From Roseospirillum parvum (GTDB lineage: Bacteria; Pseudomonadota; Alphaproteobacteria; Rhodospirillales; Rhodospirillaceae), in assembly GCF_900100455.1 (NCBI RefSeq), contig NZ_FNCV01000002.1:62001-126000 (forward strand): 64,000 nucleotides of DNA, read 5' to 3'. Shown one piece after another: positions 17,985 to 27,693 of the stretch. The first letter of the stretch is position 1, and every line of letters starts with the position of its first letter. The position numbers and the translations under genes are program-made. The notes under the pieces are model-generated. The model had not been told where the DNA came from, did not search any database, and saw only the letters and a list, made by a program, of their open reading frames with translations.

Positions 17985-19861
17985 CGCGCCGCCTCCCGGG
18001 GCACCCGCGCCACCTGCCGGGCAAACTTGCCGGCAAGCTTACCGGCAAACTTGCGGGCGACTTGAGGCGCCGGCGGGACGTCCTGCGGCTGGTAGGTCGG
18101 CCAGTCGCCCTCGACCACGGCATCCAGGCTCGGCGTCGGCTGGCCCAGGCGGTCGCGGTAGATCCAGAAGTTGGAGACCACGCGCTCGATGAACACCCGG
18201 GTCTCGTGGCTGGACAGGCTTTCGATGAACAGCAGCGGGTCGTCGTGGTGGCGGTCGGGGTCGAGCCAGCCGGCCAGACGCCCCGGCCCGGCGTTGTAGG
18301 CGGCGGTCAGGCGGAACAGGTCGGGGCCGACCTGGGGCAGCTCCATCAGGTGCTCCAGGTAGGCCTGCCCCAGGTAGAGGTTGACGGCCGGCTCGGCCAG
18401 CCGGCGGGCCAGCTCCGGCCGCCCCAGGCGCTCGGCCATCCAGCGCGCGGTGGCCGGCATCAACTGCATCAGGCCGCGCGCCCCGGCCGGGCTGCGGGCC
18501 TGGGGATCGAAGCCCGATTCCTGGCGGATGAAGGCCAACACCAGGGCGCGGTCGACCCGCCAGCCGCCGCTCGGCGTCCACGGCGCCTCGGGGAAGCGGC
18601 CGGCGACCCGGATCGGCCCCACCGGATCGCCCAGTTCCGCCCCCAGACGCATGGCCAGGGCCGGACGGCCGGCGGCGTCGGCCAGACCGAGGATGGCCCG
18701 GGCCAGGGGGTCGTCGTCATTGGCCAGGGCGCTGGAGGCCAGCTTGCGCAGCTCGCCCTCGGCCAGGGCCGGGCGTCCCACCTGGAACAGGGCCAGGGCG
18801 CGCCGCCCGGCCGGCGTGGCGGCGATGCGCTGAAGGTCGGCGGCGTCCGGGCGGCTGTCGTCCCAACGCGGGCGCAGCGGCAGGCCCAGGGCGCGGCGGG
18901 CCAGGACGCCGTAGAAGGTGCGCGGATACTCGGCGGCGACGGCCAGCCAACGGCTGACCGTGTGCGGCCGGTGATCCTTCAGGTTGGCCCGCGCCGCCCA
19001 GTAGGCGGCGGCCGAGACCAGCCAGCCGGAGACGCGGTCCGGGTCACTGGCGGCCAACGCCTCGAAGTGGCGGCGCGCCTCGGCGATGTGGCCCAGGCGC
19101 CAGTGGGCCAGTCCGGCCGGCCAATGGGCCAGATGGTCGGCGTGCGGCCCGGCCAGCGCCTCGCCGGCCCATTTCAGCACCCAGTCGTCGTGCCCGTCGA
19201 CGAAGTAGGCATGGGCCAGCGCCCCCTTCATGCGGTGGCGGTCGGCCGGGGTGAGCAGGGCGAAATCGTCGTCCTCGGTGATCAGGCGCTTGACCGACAG
19301 CGTCCAGCCGTTGCGCAGGCGGTGCCGGAAACGGCGCCACAGGCGCTCGGCCCGGGCCTTCTCCGTGGCCGCCAGATGGCGGTAGCTGCTTTGCCGCAGG
19401 CGCACCCCGCCGCCGTGCTCGCCCGATCCGGTGAGCATGCCGCCGGCCGGCCGGGGCAGGGTACGGGCCAGATCGCGACCGCCCTTGCGCTCGGCCAGAT
19501 GGTGGATGCGCCGGGCCTGGGGCAGGTCGGCGTAGGCGCCCAGCCAGGCCTTCAGCTCGACGAAACGGCTGCGGTAGGCGCTGGGGTGCAGGTAGCGTTG
19601 GGCCAGCAGGTGGCCGAGCAACAGGCGGTCATCGAGGCGGGCCATCAGCCGTTCGGCGGTGGCCATGTCGCCGCGCTCCTGGCGCTCGAAGATGCGCCGG
19701 TAGAGGTCGGCCTGATCGGCCGCCAGCGGCTCCGGCAGGGGGGCGGCGCGCACGGCATCGGCCCCGGCCAGCAGCAGCGCGGCGAGCAGGACCAGCAGCG
19801 ACAGCCGGCGCAGAACGGCAAGGGAACGGCGGGGGAAGGCGGGGGAGGCGATGCGCGTCAT
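17981..19861 (-). CDS. slt: Soluble-type lytic murein transglycosylase (Slt70-like)
   Basis: This 626-aa secreted enzyme has a signal peptide (LSLLVLLAALLLAGADAVRA), a long alpha-helical superhelix and a C-terminal SLT domain. The catalytic Glu lies in FIRQESGFDP, followed by GARGLMQLMPATA and LTAAYNAGPGRL. It cleaves peptidoglycan to 1,6-anhydro products in the periplasm. I prefer ATG 19861 (MTRIASPAF) over 19879 because the latter overlaps the UDG stop and adds nothing recognisable. The C-terminus has a Lys/Ala-rich tail with repeated KFAGKLAGKFA. Confidence 0.9.
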   Translation of the reverse strand: MTRIASPAFPRRSLAVLRRLSLLVLLAALLLAGADAVRAAPLPEPLAADQADLYRRIFERQERGDMATAERLMARLDDRLLLGHLLAQRYLHPSAYRSRFVELKAWLGAYADLPQARRIHHLAERKGGRDLARTLPRPAGGMLTGSGEHGGGVRLRQSSYRHLAATEKARAERLWRRFRHRLRNGWTLSVKRLITEDDDFALLTPADRHRMKGALAHAYFVDGHDDWVLKWAGEALAGPHADHLAHWPAGLAHWRLGHIAEARRHFEALAASDPDRVSGWLVSAAAYWAARANLKDHRPHTVSRWLAVAAEYPRTFYGVLARRALGLPLRPRWDDSRPDAADLQRIAATPAGRRALALFQVGRPALAEGELRKLASSALANDDDPLARAILGLADAAGRPALAMRLGAELGDPVGPIRVAGRFPEAPWTPSGGWRVDRALVLAFIRQESGFDPQARSPAGARGLMQLMPATARWMAERLGRPELARRLAEPAVNLYLGQAYLEHLMELPQVGPDLFRLTAAYNAGPGRLAGWLDPDRHHDDPLLFIESLSSHETRVFIERVVSNFWIYRDRLGQPTPSLDAVVEGDWPTYQPQDVPPAPQVARKFAGKLAGKFARQVARVPREAAR

Positions 19862-19871
19862 GGGCCCGGGT

Positions 19872-20750
19872 CTACCCACCGAGGCCCAGGCTGTCCAGCT
19901 TCTGGCGCACCGCCACCAGATCGCGCCAGGCCAGCCTTTTCTGCTCCGGCGAACGCAGAAGGTAGGCCGGATGGAAGGTGGCCAGGGCGGGCACCGGCCC
20001 GGGCAACCCGGGGGTGGCGTAGTCGCGCCACTGGCCGCGCAGACGGGTGATGCCGGCGCTTTCGGCGAACAGGGTCTGCGCCGCCAGCCCGCCGACCAGG
20101 ATCAACAGGCGCGGGTCCTTGAGGGCGATGTGGCGCTCGATGAAGGGCACGCACAGGGCGACCTCGGTGGTGTCGGGCTTGCGGTTGCCGGGCGGCCGCC
20201 AGGGCAGGATGTTGGTGATGTAGCAGTTCTCGCGCCGGTCCAGGCCGATCGAGGCCAGCATGCGGTCGAGCAGCCGCCCCGAGGCGCCGACAAAGGGCAG
20301 GCCCAAGCGGTCCTCGTCGGCCCCCGGGGCCTCGCCGATGACCATCACCGGGGCCTCCACCGGGCCATCGGCGAACACGGTGTTGGTGGCGGTGTCCTTG
20401 AGCGGACAGCCGGTGAACGAGGTCAGGGCCTTTTGCAGGGCTTCCAGGCTGGTCGCCTGGGCGGCGGCGTGGGCGGCATCGGCCTGCCCGGCCGGCACCG
20501 CCACCGCCCGGCCGCCGGGAGGGCCGCCGGGGCCGGGCTGAAAGGCGGGCCGGGGCCGGGCCGGCGCGGCCGGGCGGTCGGGGGTCGACATCGGCACCAC
20601 GGCCAGCGGGGGCGGCTCGGGGGCCTGGGTGCGGTCGGGCGCCGTGGTCCCGATGGCGACGTCGATCCCGGCCTCCACGTACCACGCCAGCAGGGCCCGG
20701 GGGTCGGCCGCCAGGGCGGCCGCCTCGGCCTTCAGGACGTCCGGGCTCAT
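19872..20750 (-). CDS. Uracil-DNA glycosylase, family 4/5-like
   Basis: This 292-aa base-excision enzyme removes uracil from DNA. Motif A is [17 protein letters not shown] and motif B is in FHPAYLLRS, with [13 protein letters not shown] between them. Family 4 enzymes normally hold a 4Fe-4S cluster with four cysteines. Here the first is Phe (FTGC) and the third is Trp (LPWRPP), while the second and fourth seem kept. About 95 residues at the N-terminus are Pro/Ala-rich and unassigned. Its start overlaps the mscS stop by 4 bases. Confidence 0.87.
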   Translation of the reverse strand: MSPDVLKAEAAALAADPRALLAWYVEAGIDVAIGTTAPDRTQAPEPPPLAVVPMSTPDRPAAPARPRPAFQPGPGGPPGGRAVAVPAGQADAAHAAAQATSLEALQKALTSFTGCPLKDTATNTVFADGPVEAPVMVIGEAPGADEDRLGLPFVGASGRLLDRMLASIGLDRRENCYITNILPWRPPGNRKPDTTEVALCVPFIERHIALKDPRLLILVGGLAAQTLFAESAGITRLRGQWRDYATPGLPGPVPALATFHPAYLLRSPEQKRLAWRDLVAVRQKLDSLGLGG

Positions 20751-21970
20751 GCGGCCGGCCCGGTGGGTTGGGCCTGGGGCGCCGGGCTGGCCTCGGGCTG
20801 GGCCGGGTCGGGCGGCGGGAAGGCCTCCGGGCGGTCCTCGGGCAGCATGGCGGGCAGGCTTTCCACGTACACCGACTGGCTGGGGAAGGCGAACGAGGTG
20901 CCGGCCTCCTCGACGATGCGCTTGATCTCGAAGGCCAGCCGCTCGCGGATTTCCAGCCAGTCGCCCCAGCGCGTGGTGCGGGTGAAGCAGTAGACCATGA
21001 GGTCGATGGAGGACGGCCCGAAGCCCTCGACGCGCACGAAGGTGGACACCGCCGGCGGCTTGGCGAACTCGGGCTGCGAGAGGATGTGGCCCAGGATGCC
21101 GTCGCGGATGGCCATCAGCTGCTCAAGGGTGGTGTCGTAGGTGACCCCGATGACCCAGTAGATGCGCCGGTAGGTCATGGCCGAGAAGTTGGTCACCGCG
21201 GCATCGGACAGCGCCGCGTTGGGCACGTAGACCGGGGCCTGGTCGAAGCGGCGGACCAGGGTGGAGCGGAAGCCGATGTGCTCCACCGTGCCTTCGACCA
21301 CCCCATCGACGCGAATCCACTGGCCCACCGCGAAGCGCTTCTCGCCGATGATGAGAAGCCCCGAGATGAGGTTCTTGAACAGATCCTGGGCCCCCAGCGC
21401 CACCGCCACGCCGAACAGGCCGAGGCCGGCGATCAGCGGCGCCACCTCGATGCCCCAGGTCTCCAGGATGGTCGCCACGCCGAGCGCGATGAAGGCGACC
21501 TTCACCGCCTTGACCAGCCACGACACCAACTCGCGCGAGAACACCTTCTCCAGCCGCCGGGCGACCACCGACAGCGGCTCGACCAGCCGGTAGAAGGCCC
21601 AGAAGATGTTGAAGGCGACCAGCGAGCTGACCAGGTTGCGGAAGAAGGTTTCGGTCAGCCCCTCGAAGGCCATGTACTGGCCGGCCATGAACACGCCGAC
21701 CACGATGGGAATGAAGCGGATCGGCCCCTCGATGGCGGTGAGCACCCGGTTGTCGGTCTCGGTGCGGGTGCGCGCCGCCCAGCCGGCCAGCCGCTTCAAA
21801 ACGAAGCGGGTGAACAGCCGGCGCAGCAGCAGGAAGCCGATGAGGATGGCCAGGGCGACCAGCACCCGGCCGATGTCGACCCCGAACACGCCCTTCTCCC
21901 AGACCTCCATCACCACCGCCCAGAACTCCGCCAGCCAGGCCTTGGGGGTATCGAGGAAGGACCAGTCCAT
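20747..21970 (-). CDS. Small-conductance mechanosensitive channel (MscS family)
   Basis: This 407-aa membrane protein starts at ATG 21970 ([12 protein letters not shown]) behind GGAG 7 bases upstream. Several N-terminal helices are followed by the pore helix region ([26 protein letters not shown]), the typical MscS beta domain ([23 protein letters not shown]) and the C-terminal alpha/beta part. It releases osmolytes on hypo-osmotic shock. The frame is open 48 codons further upstream through a 12-bp tandem repeat (Pro-Pro-Ala-Val), which I treat as untranslated. Confidence 0.9.
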   Translation of the reverse strand: MDWSFLDTPKAWLAEFWAVVMEVWEKGVFGVDIGRVLVALAILIGFLLLRRLFTRFVLKRLAGWAARTRTETDNRVLTAIEGPIRFIPIVVGVFMAGQYMAFEGLTETFFRNLVSSLVAFNIFWAFYRLVEPLSVVARRLEKVFSRELVSWLVKAVKVAFIALGVATILETWGIEVAPLIAGLGLFGVAVALGAQDLFKNLISGLLIIGEKRFAVGQWIRVDGVVEGTVEHIGFRSTLVRRFDQAPVYVPNAALSDAAVTNFSAMTYRRIYWVIGVTYDTTLEQLMAIRDGILGHILSQPEFAKPPAVSTFVRVEGFGPSSIDLMVYCFTRTTRWGDWLEIRERLAFEIKRIVEEAGTSFAFPSQSVYVESLPAMLPEDRPEAFPPPDPAQPEASPAPQAQPTGPAA

Positions 21971-21991
21971 GGGGAGACTCCGGGTTGGGGC

Positions 21992-22051
21992 GGCGGGCGG
22001 GATGGCGGGTGGGACGGCGGGCGGGACGGCGGGCGGGACGGCGGGCGGGGC
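21992..22051. repeat. Five tandem copies of a 12-bp GC repeat upstream of mscS
   Basis: The unit GGCGGGCGGGAC is repeated five times with small changes (GGCGGGCGGGAT, GGCGGGTGGGAC, then the consensus twice, then GGCGGGCGGGGC). It lies 22 bases upstream of the mscS start codon. Runs of GGG on the plus strand could form a G-quadruplex. Confidence 0.9.
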
Positions 22052-22225
22052 CGGCAGTCTAGCCCACCCCCCCGGGCCGGGCCAAGGTGGTCCGCGGCGA
22101 GGTGGGCCGCTCAAGGTCGGCGTTTACAGGCCCGGTACCATCCTCTAGGACCATGGTGTATACAAACCGCCACCAGACCCTCGTCCCACCCGCCGGCCCG
22201 ACGCCGGCAGCCAGCGGAGCCCAGC

Positions 22226-23905
22226 ATGAGCGATACCGACAGCGCCCAGGACACCCGCCCCGAAGCCCCGGCCCGGGAGAGCATGGAATTCGACGTGGTC
22301 ATCGTCGGCGCCGGGCCGTCCGGCCTGTCGGCGGCCATCCGCCTGATGCAGCAGGCCGAGGCGGCCGGCCGCGAGCTGTCGGTGTGCGTGCTGGAGAAGG
22401 GCTCCGAGGTGGGGGCGCACATCCTCTCCGGCGCCGTCATCGAGACCCGGGCGCTGGACGAGCTGATCCCCGACTGGAAGGACAAGGGCGCCCCCCTCAA
22501 CACCCCGGCCGGCAAGGACCGCTTCCTCTTCCTGACCCAGGGCAAGGCGATCCCGCTGCCGCCGCCGCCCTCGATGCACAACGACGGCAACTACATCGTC
22601 AGCCTGGGCAACGTCTGCCGCTGGCTGGCCGAGCAGGCCGAGGGCATGGGCGTCGAGATCTACCCCGGCTTCGCCGCCGCCGAGGTGCTCTATGACGACA
22701 ACGGCGCGGTCCGGGGCGTGGCCACCGGCGACATGGGCCTGAAGCGCGATGGCACCCCCGGCCCCAACCACGAGCCCGGGGTGGAACTGCACGCCAAGGT
22801 GACGGTGTTCGCCGAGGGCTGCCGGGGCTCGCTGACCCGCCAGCTGATCAGCCGCTTCGAGCTGGCCGCCGACAGCCAGCCGCAGACCTACGGCATCGGC
22901 ATCAAGGAGCTGTGGGAGGTCGACCCGGCCCAGCACCAGCCGGGCAAGGTGGTGCACACCATCGGCTGGCCGGTCTCCTCGGACGTCTACGGGGGCAGCT
23001 TCCTCTACCACCTGGAGGACAACCAGGTGGCGGTCGGCTTCGTGGTCGGGCTGGACTACACCAACCCCCACCTGTCGCCCTACGACGAGTTCCAGCGCTT
23101 CAAGACCCACCCGGCGGTGCGCCCCACCTTCGAGGGCGGGCGGCGCATCGCCTATGGCGCCCGCGCCCTGTCCGAGGGCGGCTTGCAGTCGCTGCCCAAG
23201 CTGACCTTCCCGGGCGGCCTTCTGATCGGCGACACGGCGGGCTTCCTCAACGTGCCCAAGATCAAGGGCACCCACACCGCCATGAAGTCGGGCATGCTCG
23301 CCGCCGAGGCTCTGTTCGAGCACCTTTCGGCCGACACCCCGCCGGCCGAGGTGGCCGGCTACCCGGAGCGCCTGAAGGACTCCTGGCTGTGGGCCGAGCT
23401 CAAGGAGGTGCGCAACATCCGCCCCTCGTTCAAGTGGGGGATGTGGGGCGGGCTGGCCTACTCGGCGCTCGAGGCCTACCTGTTCAAGGGCGCCATGCCG
23501 TGGACCATCGCCCACGCCCACGCCGACCACGAGACCCTGAAGCCGGCCGACCAGTGCCCGCCCATCGACTACCCCAAGCCGGACGGCGTGCTGACCTTCG
23601 ATCGGCTGACCAACGTCGCCTTCTCGGGCACCAACCACGAGGAAGAGCAGCCCTGCCACCTGACCCTGAAGGACGCCAACGTGCCGGTCGAGGTCAATCT
23701 GGCCCGCTTCGCCGGCCCGGAGGCGCGCTTCTGCCCGGCCGGGGTCTACGAGTTCGTGGAGGACGCCGAGAAGGGCGGCCAGCGCTTGCAGATCAACGCC
23801 CAGAACTGCGTCCACTGCAAGACCTGCGACATCAAGGACCCGACCCAGAACATCGTCTGGGTCACCCCGCAGGGCGGCGAAGGGCCCAACTACCCCAACA
23901 TGTAG
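22226..23905 (+). CDS. Electron transfer flavoprotein-ubiquinone oxidoreductase
   Basis: This 559-aa enzyme moves electrons from reduced ETF to ubiquinone at the membrane. The FAD-binding motif is [16 protein letters not shown]. The C-terminal ferredoxin-like domain has CPAGVYEF and CVHCKTCD, giving the four cysteines of the 4Fe-4S cluster. It is the normal length for the mitochondrial and alphaproteobacterial enzyme. I start at ATG 22226 ([10 protein letters not shown]); an internal ATG at MEFDVVIVG is possible. Its partners etfB and etfA are 18 kb downstream. Confidence 0.95.
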   Translation: MSDTDSAQDTRPEAPARESMEFDVVIVGAGPSGLSAAIRLMQQAEAAGRELSVCVLEKGSEVGAHILSGAVIETRALDELIPDWKDKGAPLNTPAGKDRFLFLTQGKAIPLPPPPSMHNDGNYIVSLGNVCRWLAEQAEGMGVEIYPGFAAAEVLYDDNGAVRGVATGDMGLKRDGTPGPNHEPGVELHAKVTVFAEGCRGSLTRQLISRFELAADSQPQTYGIGIKELWEVDPAQHQPGKVVHTIGWPVSSDVYGGSFLYHLEDNQVAVGFVVGLDYTNPHLSPYDEFQRFKTHPAVRPTFEGGRRIAYGARALSEGGLQSLPKLTFPGGLLIGDTAGFLNVPKIKGTHTAMKSGMLAAEALFEHLSADTPPAEVAGYPERLKDSWLWAELKEVRNIRPSFKWGMWGGLAYSALEAYLFKGAMPWTIAHAHADHETLKPADQCPPIDYPKPDGVLTFDRLTNVAFSGTNHEEEQPCHLTLKDANVPVEVNLARFAGPEARFCPAGVYEFVEDAEKGGQRLQINAQNCVHCKTCDIKDPTQNIVWVTPQGGEGPNYPNM

Positions 23906-23932
23906 ACCCTCTCCCGGAGGCGGACCGCGACC

Positions 23933-24331
23933 ATGGCCACCAGACGCATCTCCACCGGCTCGCCCTTCGAGGCGCGGATCGGCTATTCCCGGGCCGTGGT
24001 CTCGGGGGACTGGGTCTTCGTGGCCGGCACCACGGGCTATGACTACGCCACCATGACCATGCCCGAGACGATCGAGGCCCAGTGCCGCAACACCCTGGCC
24101 ACCATCGAACGCGCACTGAAAGAGGCGGGCGCCAGCCTCGACGACGTGGTGCGCGTCCGCTACATCGTGCCCGACGCCGACGAATGGCCGAAATGCTGGC
24201 CGATCACCTCGGCCGCCTTCGCCAAGGCCAAGCCGGCGGCGACCATGCTCTCGGCGGCGCTGCAAAGCTCGGACATGAAGATCGAGATCGAGGTCACCGC
24301 CCGATTGCCCGGCACCGACCCGCAAACCTGA
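23933..24331 (+). CDS. RidA/YjgF-family protein
   Basis: This 132-aa trimeric protein has GYSRAVVSGDWVFVAGTTG, KEAGASLDDVVRVR and a C-terminal IEIEVTARL. RidA proteins hydrolyse reactive enamine and imine intermediates. The conserved arginine that binds the substrate carboxylate appears to be in VVRVRYIV. The subgroup is not certain. It lies 27 bp after the ETF-QO gene with GGAGG upstream and may share its transcript. Confidence 0.88.
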   Translation: MATRRISTGSPFEARIGYSRAVVSGDWVFVAGTTGYDYATMTMPETIEAQCRNTLATIERALKEAGASLDDVVRVRYIVPDADEWPKCWPITSAAFAKAKPAATMLSAALQSSDMKIEIEVTARLPGTDPQT

Positions 24332-24444
24332 GCCCCGGGCGACCCACCCCCTACCCAGCGGCGCCGCAAGGCCCTAGATTGAGGGCTCATCATGGCGGGG
24401 CGTGGCCCCGTCCCGCCCCCCCCATCAGGCCCGACGGACCCGGC

Positions 24445-26244
24445 ATGGCCCCTCGCCCCCCTCTTTCCCCCTTCCGCCTCGGCTCGGCGGCCCTGCTGCC
24501 CGCCCTGATGCTGGCCGCCTGCGCCGCCGGCACCCCGGACCAGCCGGACCAGCGGGATACCCCGGCCCAGGTGGCGCTGGACGGCCGCCCGGGGCTGAGC
24601 CAGATGACCCACGCCGCGCCCCTGGCCAGCGGCAGTCTGGCCGGTGCCTTCCTGGCCGGCCGCCAGGCCCAGTTCGAGGGCGACCCCGAGGCCGCCGCCA
24701 GCCATTTCGCCGAGGCCGCCCGACTGGCCCCCGAGGCGCTGGCCCTGAAACGCCGCGCCGCCTTCTTCCTGACCACCGCCGGCCGCTTCCCGGAGGCCGT
24801 GCCGCTGGCCCGGGAGGTCATGGCGGCCGACCACGACGAGGCCTCGCTCAGCCGCCTCATGGTGGCCACCGATCAGGCCGCCCGGGGCGATTTCCCCGGC
24901 GCCCTGGCCACGCTTGCCGAAGCCAGCAGCGAGGGCGGACTCAACCAGTTGCTCATCCCCCTGGTCCGCGCCTGGCTGATGGTCGGCGACGGCCGCCCGG
25001 CCGAGGCCCTGGAGGTGGTCGTGCCGCTGGCCGAGGCGGAGGAGCCCTTTGCCCGCCTGTTCGCCTTTCACGGCGGCCTGATCGCCGCCCAGGCCGGCCA
25101 GCGGGCCACCGCCGCCGAGCTGTTCGGCCGCCTCACCGAGGTGCCGGAAGAGCTGCCCCTGCGCACCGTCGAGGCCATCGCCGCCTTCCGGCTGGCCGAC
25201 CCGGACAGCGCCCCGGCCGGCCGCGACCTGATCGCCACCTACCTCAAGGCCCATGGTGAGTCGCGCCTCGCCGCCGATCTGCTCGAACCGATGCGGCTGG
25301 CCCCGGTGGCCCCGCCGCCGCCCATCACCAGCGCCGCCGACGGGCTGGCCGAGGCCTTCCACGGCACCGCCAGCAACATGGCGCAAAGCCAGGCCCTGGA
25401 TACCGCCCTGCTGTTCATCCATCTGGCCCTGGCGGTGAAACCCGAGTTCGACTACGCGCTGATCCTCAAGGGCGATCTGGCCAGCCGCCAGCGGCGCCCG
25501 GTGGCCGCCGTCGCCGCCTATCGGGCAGTGCCGGCGGACTCGGCCTTCACCTATCTGGCCCGCCAGCGCGCCGCCGACAGCCTGGGCCGCGCCGAGCGCC
25601 TGGAGGAGGCCCGCGAGGCCTTCGAATCCCTGGCCGCCGACTGGCCGGAGCGCCCCGAACCGCTGATCGACCTGGGCGACCTGTTGCGCCAGAACGAGCG
25701 CTTCGCCGAGGCGGTGGAGGCCTACGACCGCGCCTTCGCCCGCCTCGATCAGGTGCTGCCCCGCCACTGGTCGTGGCTGTACGGGCGGGGCATCGCCCTG
25801 GAACGCTCCGGACAGTGGCCGCGCGCCGAGGACGACTTTCGCCAGGCGCTTGCCCTGGAGCCCGATCAGCCCTTCGTCCTCAACTACCTGGGCTACTCCT
25901 GGCTGGACCAGGGAATGCACGTGGAAACCGCCAAGGACATGATCCAGCGCGCCGTCGCCCAGCGTCCGCGCGACGGCTACATCGTCGATTCCATGGGCTG
26001 GGCCGAATACCTGACCGGCAACCACGAGGCCGCCGTCGAGCACCTGGAGCGGGCGGTCAGCCTGACCCCCAACGACCCGACCATCAACGACCACCTGGGC
26101 GACGCCTACTGGCGCGTCGGCCGGCGCCTGGAAGCCGGCTACCAGTGGCAGCGCGCCCTGAGCTTCGACCCCGACCCCGAGTTGGCCGACACCATCCGCG
26201 CCAAACTGGACGACGGACTGGACGACGCCCCCTCGACCAACTAG
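24445..26244 (+). CDS. Lipoprotein with tetratricopeptide repeats
   Basis: This 599-aa protein starts at ATG 24445 and has a lipoprotein signal (LLPALMLAAC, with the Cys near residue 24). The rest is alpha-helical TPR units, for example AEAVEAYDRAFARLD, ALALEPDQPFVLNYLGYSWLDQG and AAVEHLERAVSLTPNDPTINDHLGDAYWRVG. Similar proteins occur throughout Rhodospirillales next to ispE. They are probably outer-membrane scaffold proteins, with no known activity. Its TAG stop lies inside the left end of the cruciform element, so the element may have altered the last codons. Confidence 0.85.
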   Translation: MAPRPPLSPFRLGSAALLPALMLAACAAGTPDQPDQRDTPAQVALDGRPGLSQMTHAAPLASGSLAGAFLAGRQAQFEGDPEAAASHFAEAARLAPEALALKRRAAFFLTTAGRFPEAVPLAREVMAADHDEASLSRLMVATDQAARGDFPGALATLAEASSEGGLNQLLIPLVRAWLMVGDGRPAEALEVVVPLAEAEEPFARLFAFHGGLIAAQAGQRATAAELFGRLTEVPEELPLRTVEAIAAFRLADPDSAPAGRDLIATYLKAHGESRLAADLLEPMRLAPVAPPPPITSAADGLAEAFHGTASNMAQSQALDTALLFIHLALAVKPEFDYALILKGDLASRQRRPVAAVAAYRAVPADSAFTYLARQRAADSLGRAERLEEAREAFESLAADWPERPEPLIDLGDLLRQNERFAEAVEAYDRAFARLDQVLPRHWSWLYGRGIALERSGQWPRAEDDFRQALALEPDQPFVLNYLGYSWLDQGMHVETAKDMIQRAVAQRPRDGYIVDSMGWAEYLTGNHEAAVEHLERAVSLTPNDPTINDHLGDAYWRVGRRLEAGYQWQRALSFDPDPELADTIRAKLDDGLDDAPSTN

Positions 26245-26510
26245 GGCCTGTGGACAACCATCTTGGGGTCTCGGTTTGGCGCAATCGGCCCGGTTTTAGG
26301 AGTGAGGACGAAGGACATGCCGAGCATATTCGAGGACGAACGACGCGGAACCGGGCCGATTGCGCCAAACCCCTTCGGGGCGGGGCCCATTTCGCCCCTG
26401 AGCGGCGTCAGGCTTGGCTTGTGGTGGGGCACACCACGGCGCCAAGCCTTCCTGGTCAGCGACGAAATGGGCGCCGCCGAGGCCCCAACATGATTGTCCA
26501 CAGGCCCTAG
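26241..26510. mobile_element. 270-bp MITE-like element folding as a three-way junction
   Basis: The ends are 34-bp inverted repeats (26241-26274 and 26477-26510) matching at 31 positions and bounded by CTAG/TA. Inside are two hairpin arms. Arm 1 is a perfect 23-bp stem (26273-26295 with 26349-26371, 53-nt loop). Arm 2 is a broken stem (26385-26394 with 26463-26472, then 26410-26417 with 26442-26449 and GTGGTG/CACCAC). No credible gene lies inside. Terminal repeats beginning GGGCCTGTGGACAA next to TA suggest mobilisation by an IS5/IS630-type transposase, which is an inference. Confidence 0.85.
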
Positions 26511-26532
26511 AGCCCCCGCCCCGGATCGCCCC

Positions 26533-27459
26533 ATGTTCCCCGACACCTTCCAGCAGGCCCCGGGCGTTGCCGTCCATGGGCCGGGCGTGCGCGCCCTGGC
26601 CCCGGCCAAGGTCAACCTCTACCTCCAGGTCACCGGACGGCGGCCCAACGGCTATCACGAGCTGGACAGCCTGATGGTCTTCGCCGACGTGGGCGACATC
26701 GTCGAGGCCAGCCCGGCCGAGGACCTGTCGCTGTCCGTCGGCGGGCCGATGGCCTGCCGCCTGGGCCGCGAGTTGCCCGACCCCGACGACAACATCATGC
26801 TGCGCGCCGCCCGCCGGCTGGCCGAGCTGATGGGGGTCGCCGCCAAGGCCCGCCTGCACCTGACCAAGGTGCTGCCGGTGGCCGCCGGCATCGGTGGCGG
26901 CTCGGCCGACGCCGCCGCCACCCTCAAGGCCCTGGCCACCCTGTGGGGCGACCCGGACGCCGCCGACAGCCCCGAAGTCGCCGACCTCGCCCTCGCCCTG
27001 GGGGCCGACGTGCCGGTGTGCCTCGCCGGGCGGGCGATGGCGGTGAGCGGCATCGGCGAAACCCTGACCCCCGCCGTCGCCCTGCCCGAGGCCTGGCTGC
27101 TGCTGGTCAACCCCGGGGTCGGGGTGTCGACCCCGGCCGTCTTCAAGGCCCGCCAGGGGGACTTCTCGCGGGCCGCCCCGCTGACCACCCCGCCGGCCGA
27201 CGCCAGCGCCCTGGGCGCGGCCCTGAAAAGCCGCCGCAACGACCTCGAGGCCCCGGCCCGCCAGCTCGCCCCGGTGATCGGCCAGGTGCTCGACGGCCTC
27301 GCCGCCACCGCGCACTGCCGGCTGGCCCGCATGTCGGGCAGCGGGGCCACCTGCTTCGGCCTCTACGACAGCCCCGACACCGCCCACGCCGCCGCCGACG
27401 CGCTGGCCCGGGCCCACCCCGAGTGGTGGCTCGCCCCGGCTCCCCTGCGCCGGGGGTGA
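26533..27459 (+). CDS. ispE: 4-diphosphocytidyl-2-C-methyl-D-erythritol kinase
   Basis: This 308-aa GHMP kinase of the MEP isoprenoid pathway has [19 protein letters not shown], the ATP-binding [17 protein letters not shown] and [14 protein letters not shown] start at ATG 26533 ([11 protein letters not shown]). An in-frame upstream start lies in the mobile element and would be an artefact of its insertion. The element lies only 22 bp upstream of this ATG, so ispE expression may depend on a promoter inside or across it. Confidence 0.93.
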   Translation: MFPDTFQQAPGVAVHGPGVRALAPAKVNLYLQVTGRRPNGYHELDSLMVFADVGDIVEASPAEDLSLSVGGPMACRLGRELPDPDDNIMLRAARRLAELMGVAAKARLHLTKVLPVAAGIGGGSADAAATLKALATLWGDPDAADSPEVADLALALGADVPVCLAGRAMAVSGIGETLTPAVALPEAWLLLVNPGVGVSTPAVFKARQGDFSRAAPLTTPPADASALGAALKSRRNDLEAPARQLAPVIGQVLDGLAATAHCRLARMSGSGATCFGLYDSPDTAHAAADALARAHPEWWLAPAPLRRG

Positions 27460-27535
27460 AGGCGGCCCCCAAGGCCCCCTTGAGGCCCTTTTCTCGCCGC
27501 CGCTGGTGGGCGACACAAGTGCCGTGCGTGGTGGG

Positions 27536-27564
27536 TTGAGTCGGCGCCGGAAAGACCATACATT
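27536..27564 (+). promoter_or_regulatory. Predicted sigma-70 promoter of tRNA-Gln
   Basis: TTGAGT (27536-27541) and TACATT (27559-27564) are separated by exactly 17 bases. The tRNA starts 33 bases further on. A GC-rich discriminator follows, as in stringently controlled stable-RNA promoters. Confidence 0.65.
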
Positions 27565-27597
27565 GCCTCTCCCTCGGCCCCTCCCTCGGGCAGCCGG

Positions 27598-27672
27598 TGG
27601 GGCGTAGCCAAGTGGTAAGGCAGCGGTTTTTGGTACCGCCATTCGCAGGTTCGAATCCTGCCGCCCCAGCCA
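27598..27672 (+). tRNA. tRNA-Gln (anticodon UUG)
   Basis: This 75-nt cloverleaf includes an encoded CCA. The acceptor stem is TGGGGCG (27598-27604) with CGCCCCA (27662-27668), then G and CCA. The anticodon loop TTTTGGT reads TTG, the T arm contains GGTTCGAATCC, and the D arm is AGCCAAGTGGTAAGGC. The R-M island starts directly after it. Confidence 0.95.
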
Positions 27673-27693
27673 GCCCTCTTTAATCAATCAAGA

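Noticed and set aside
20768-22225. Plus-strand frame fused in front of the ETF-ubiquinone oxidoreductase
   Set aside because: It is antisense to mscS and crosses the tandem repeat. The true protein begins at [10 protein letters not shown] (22226), where family similarity starts.
26263-26510. Short frames inside the cruciform element, and an ispE start at 26494
   Set aside because: They arise from palindromic sequence and lack a ribosome-binding site or family similarity. The ispE family begins near 26533.
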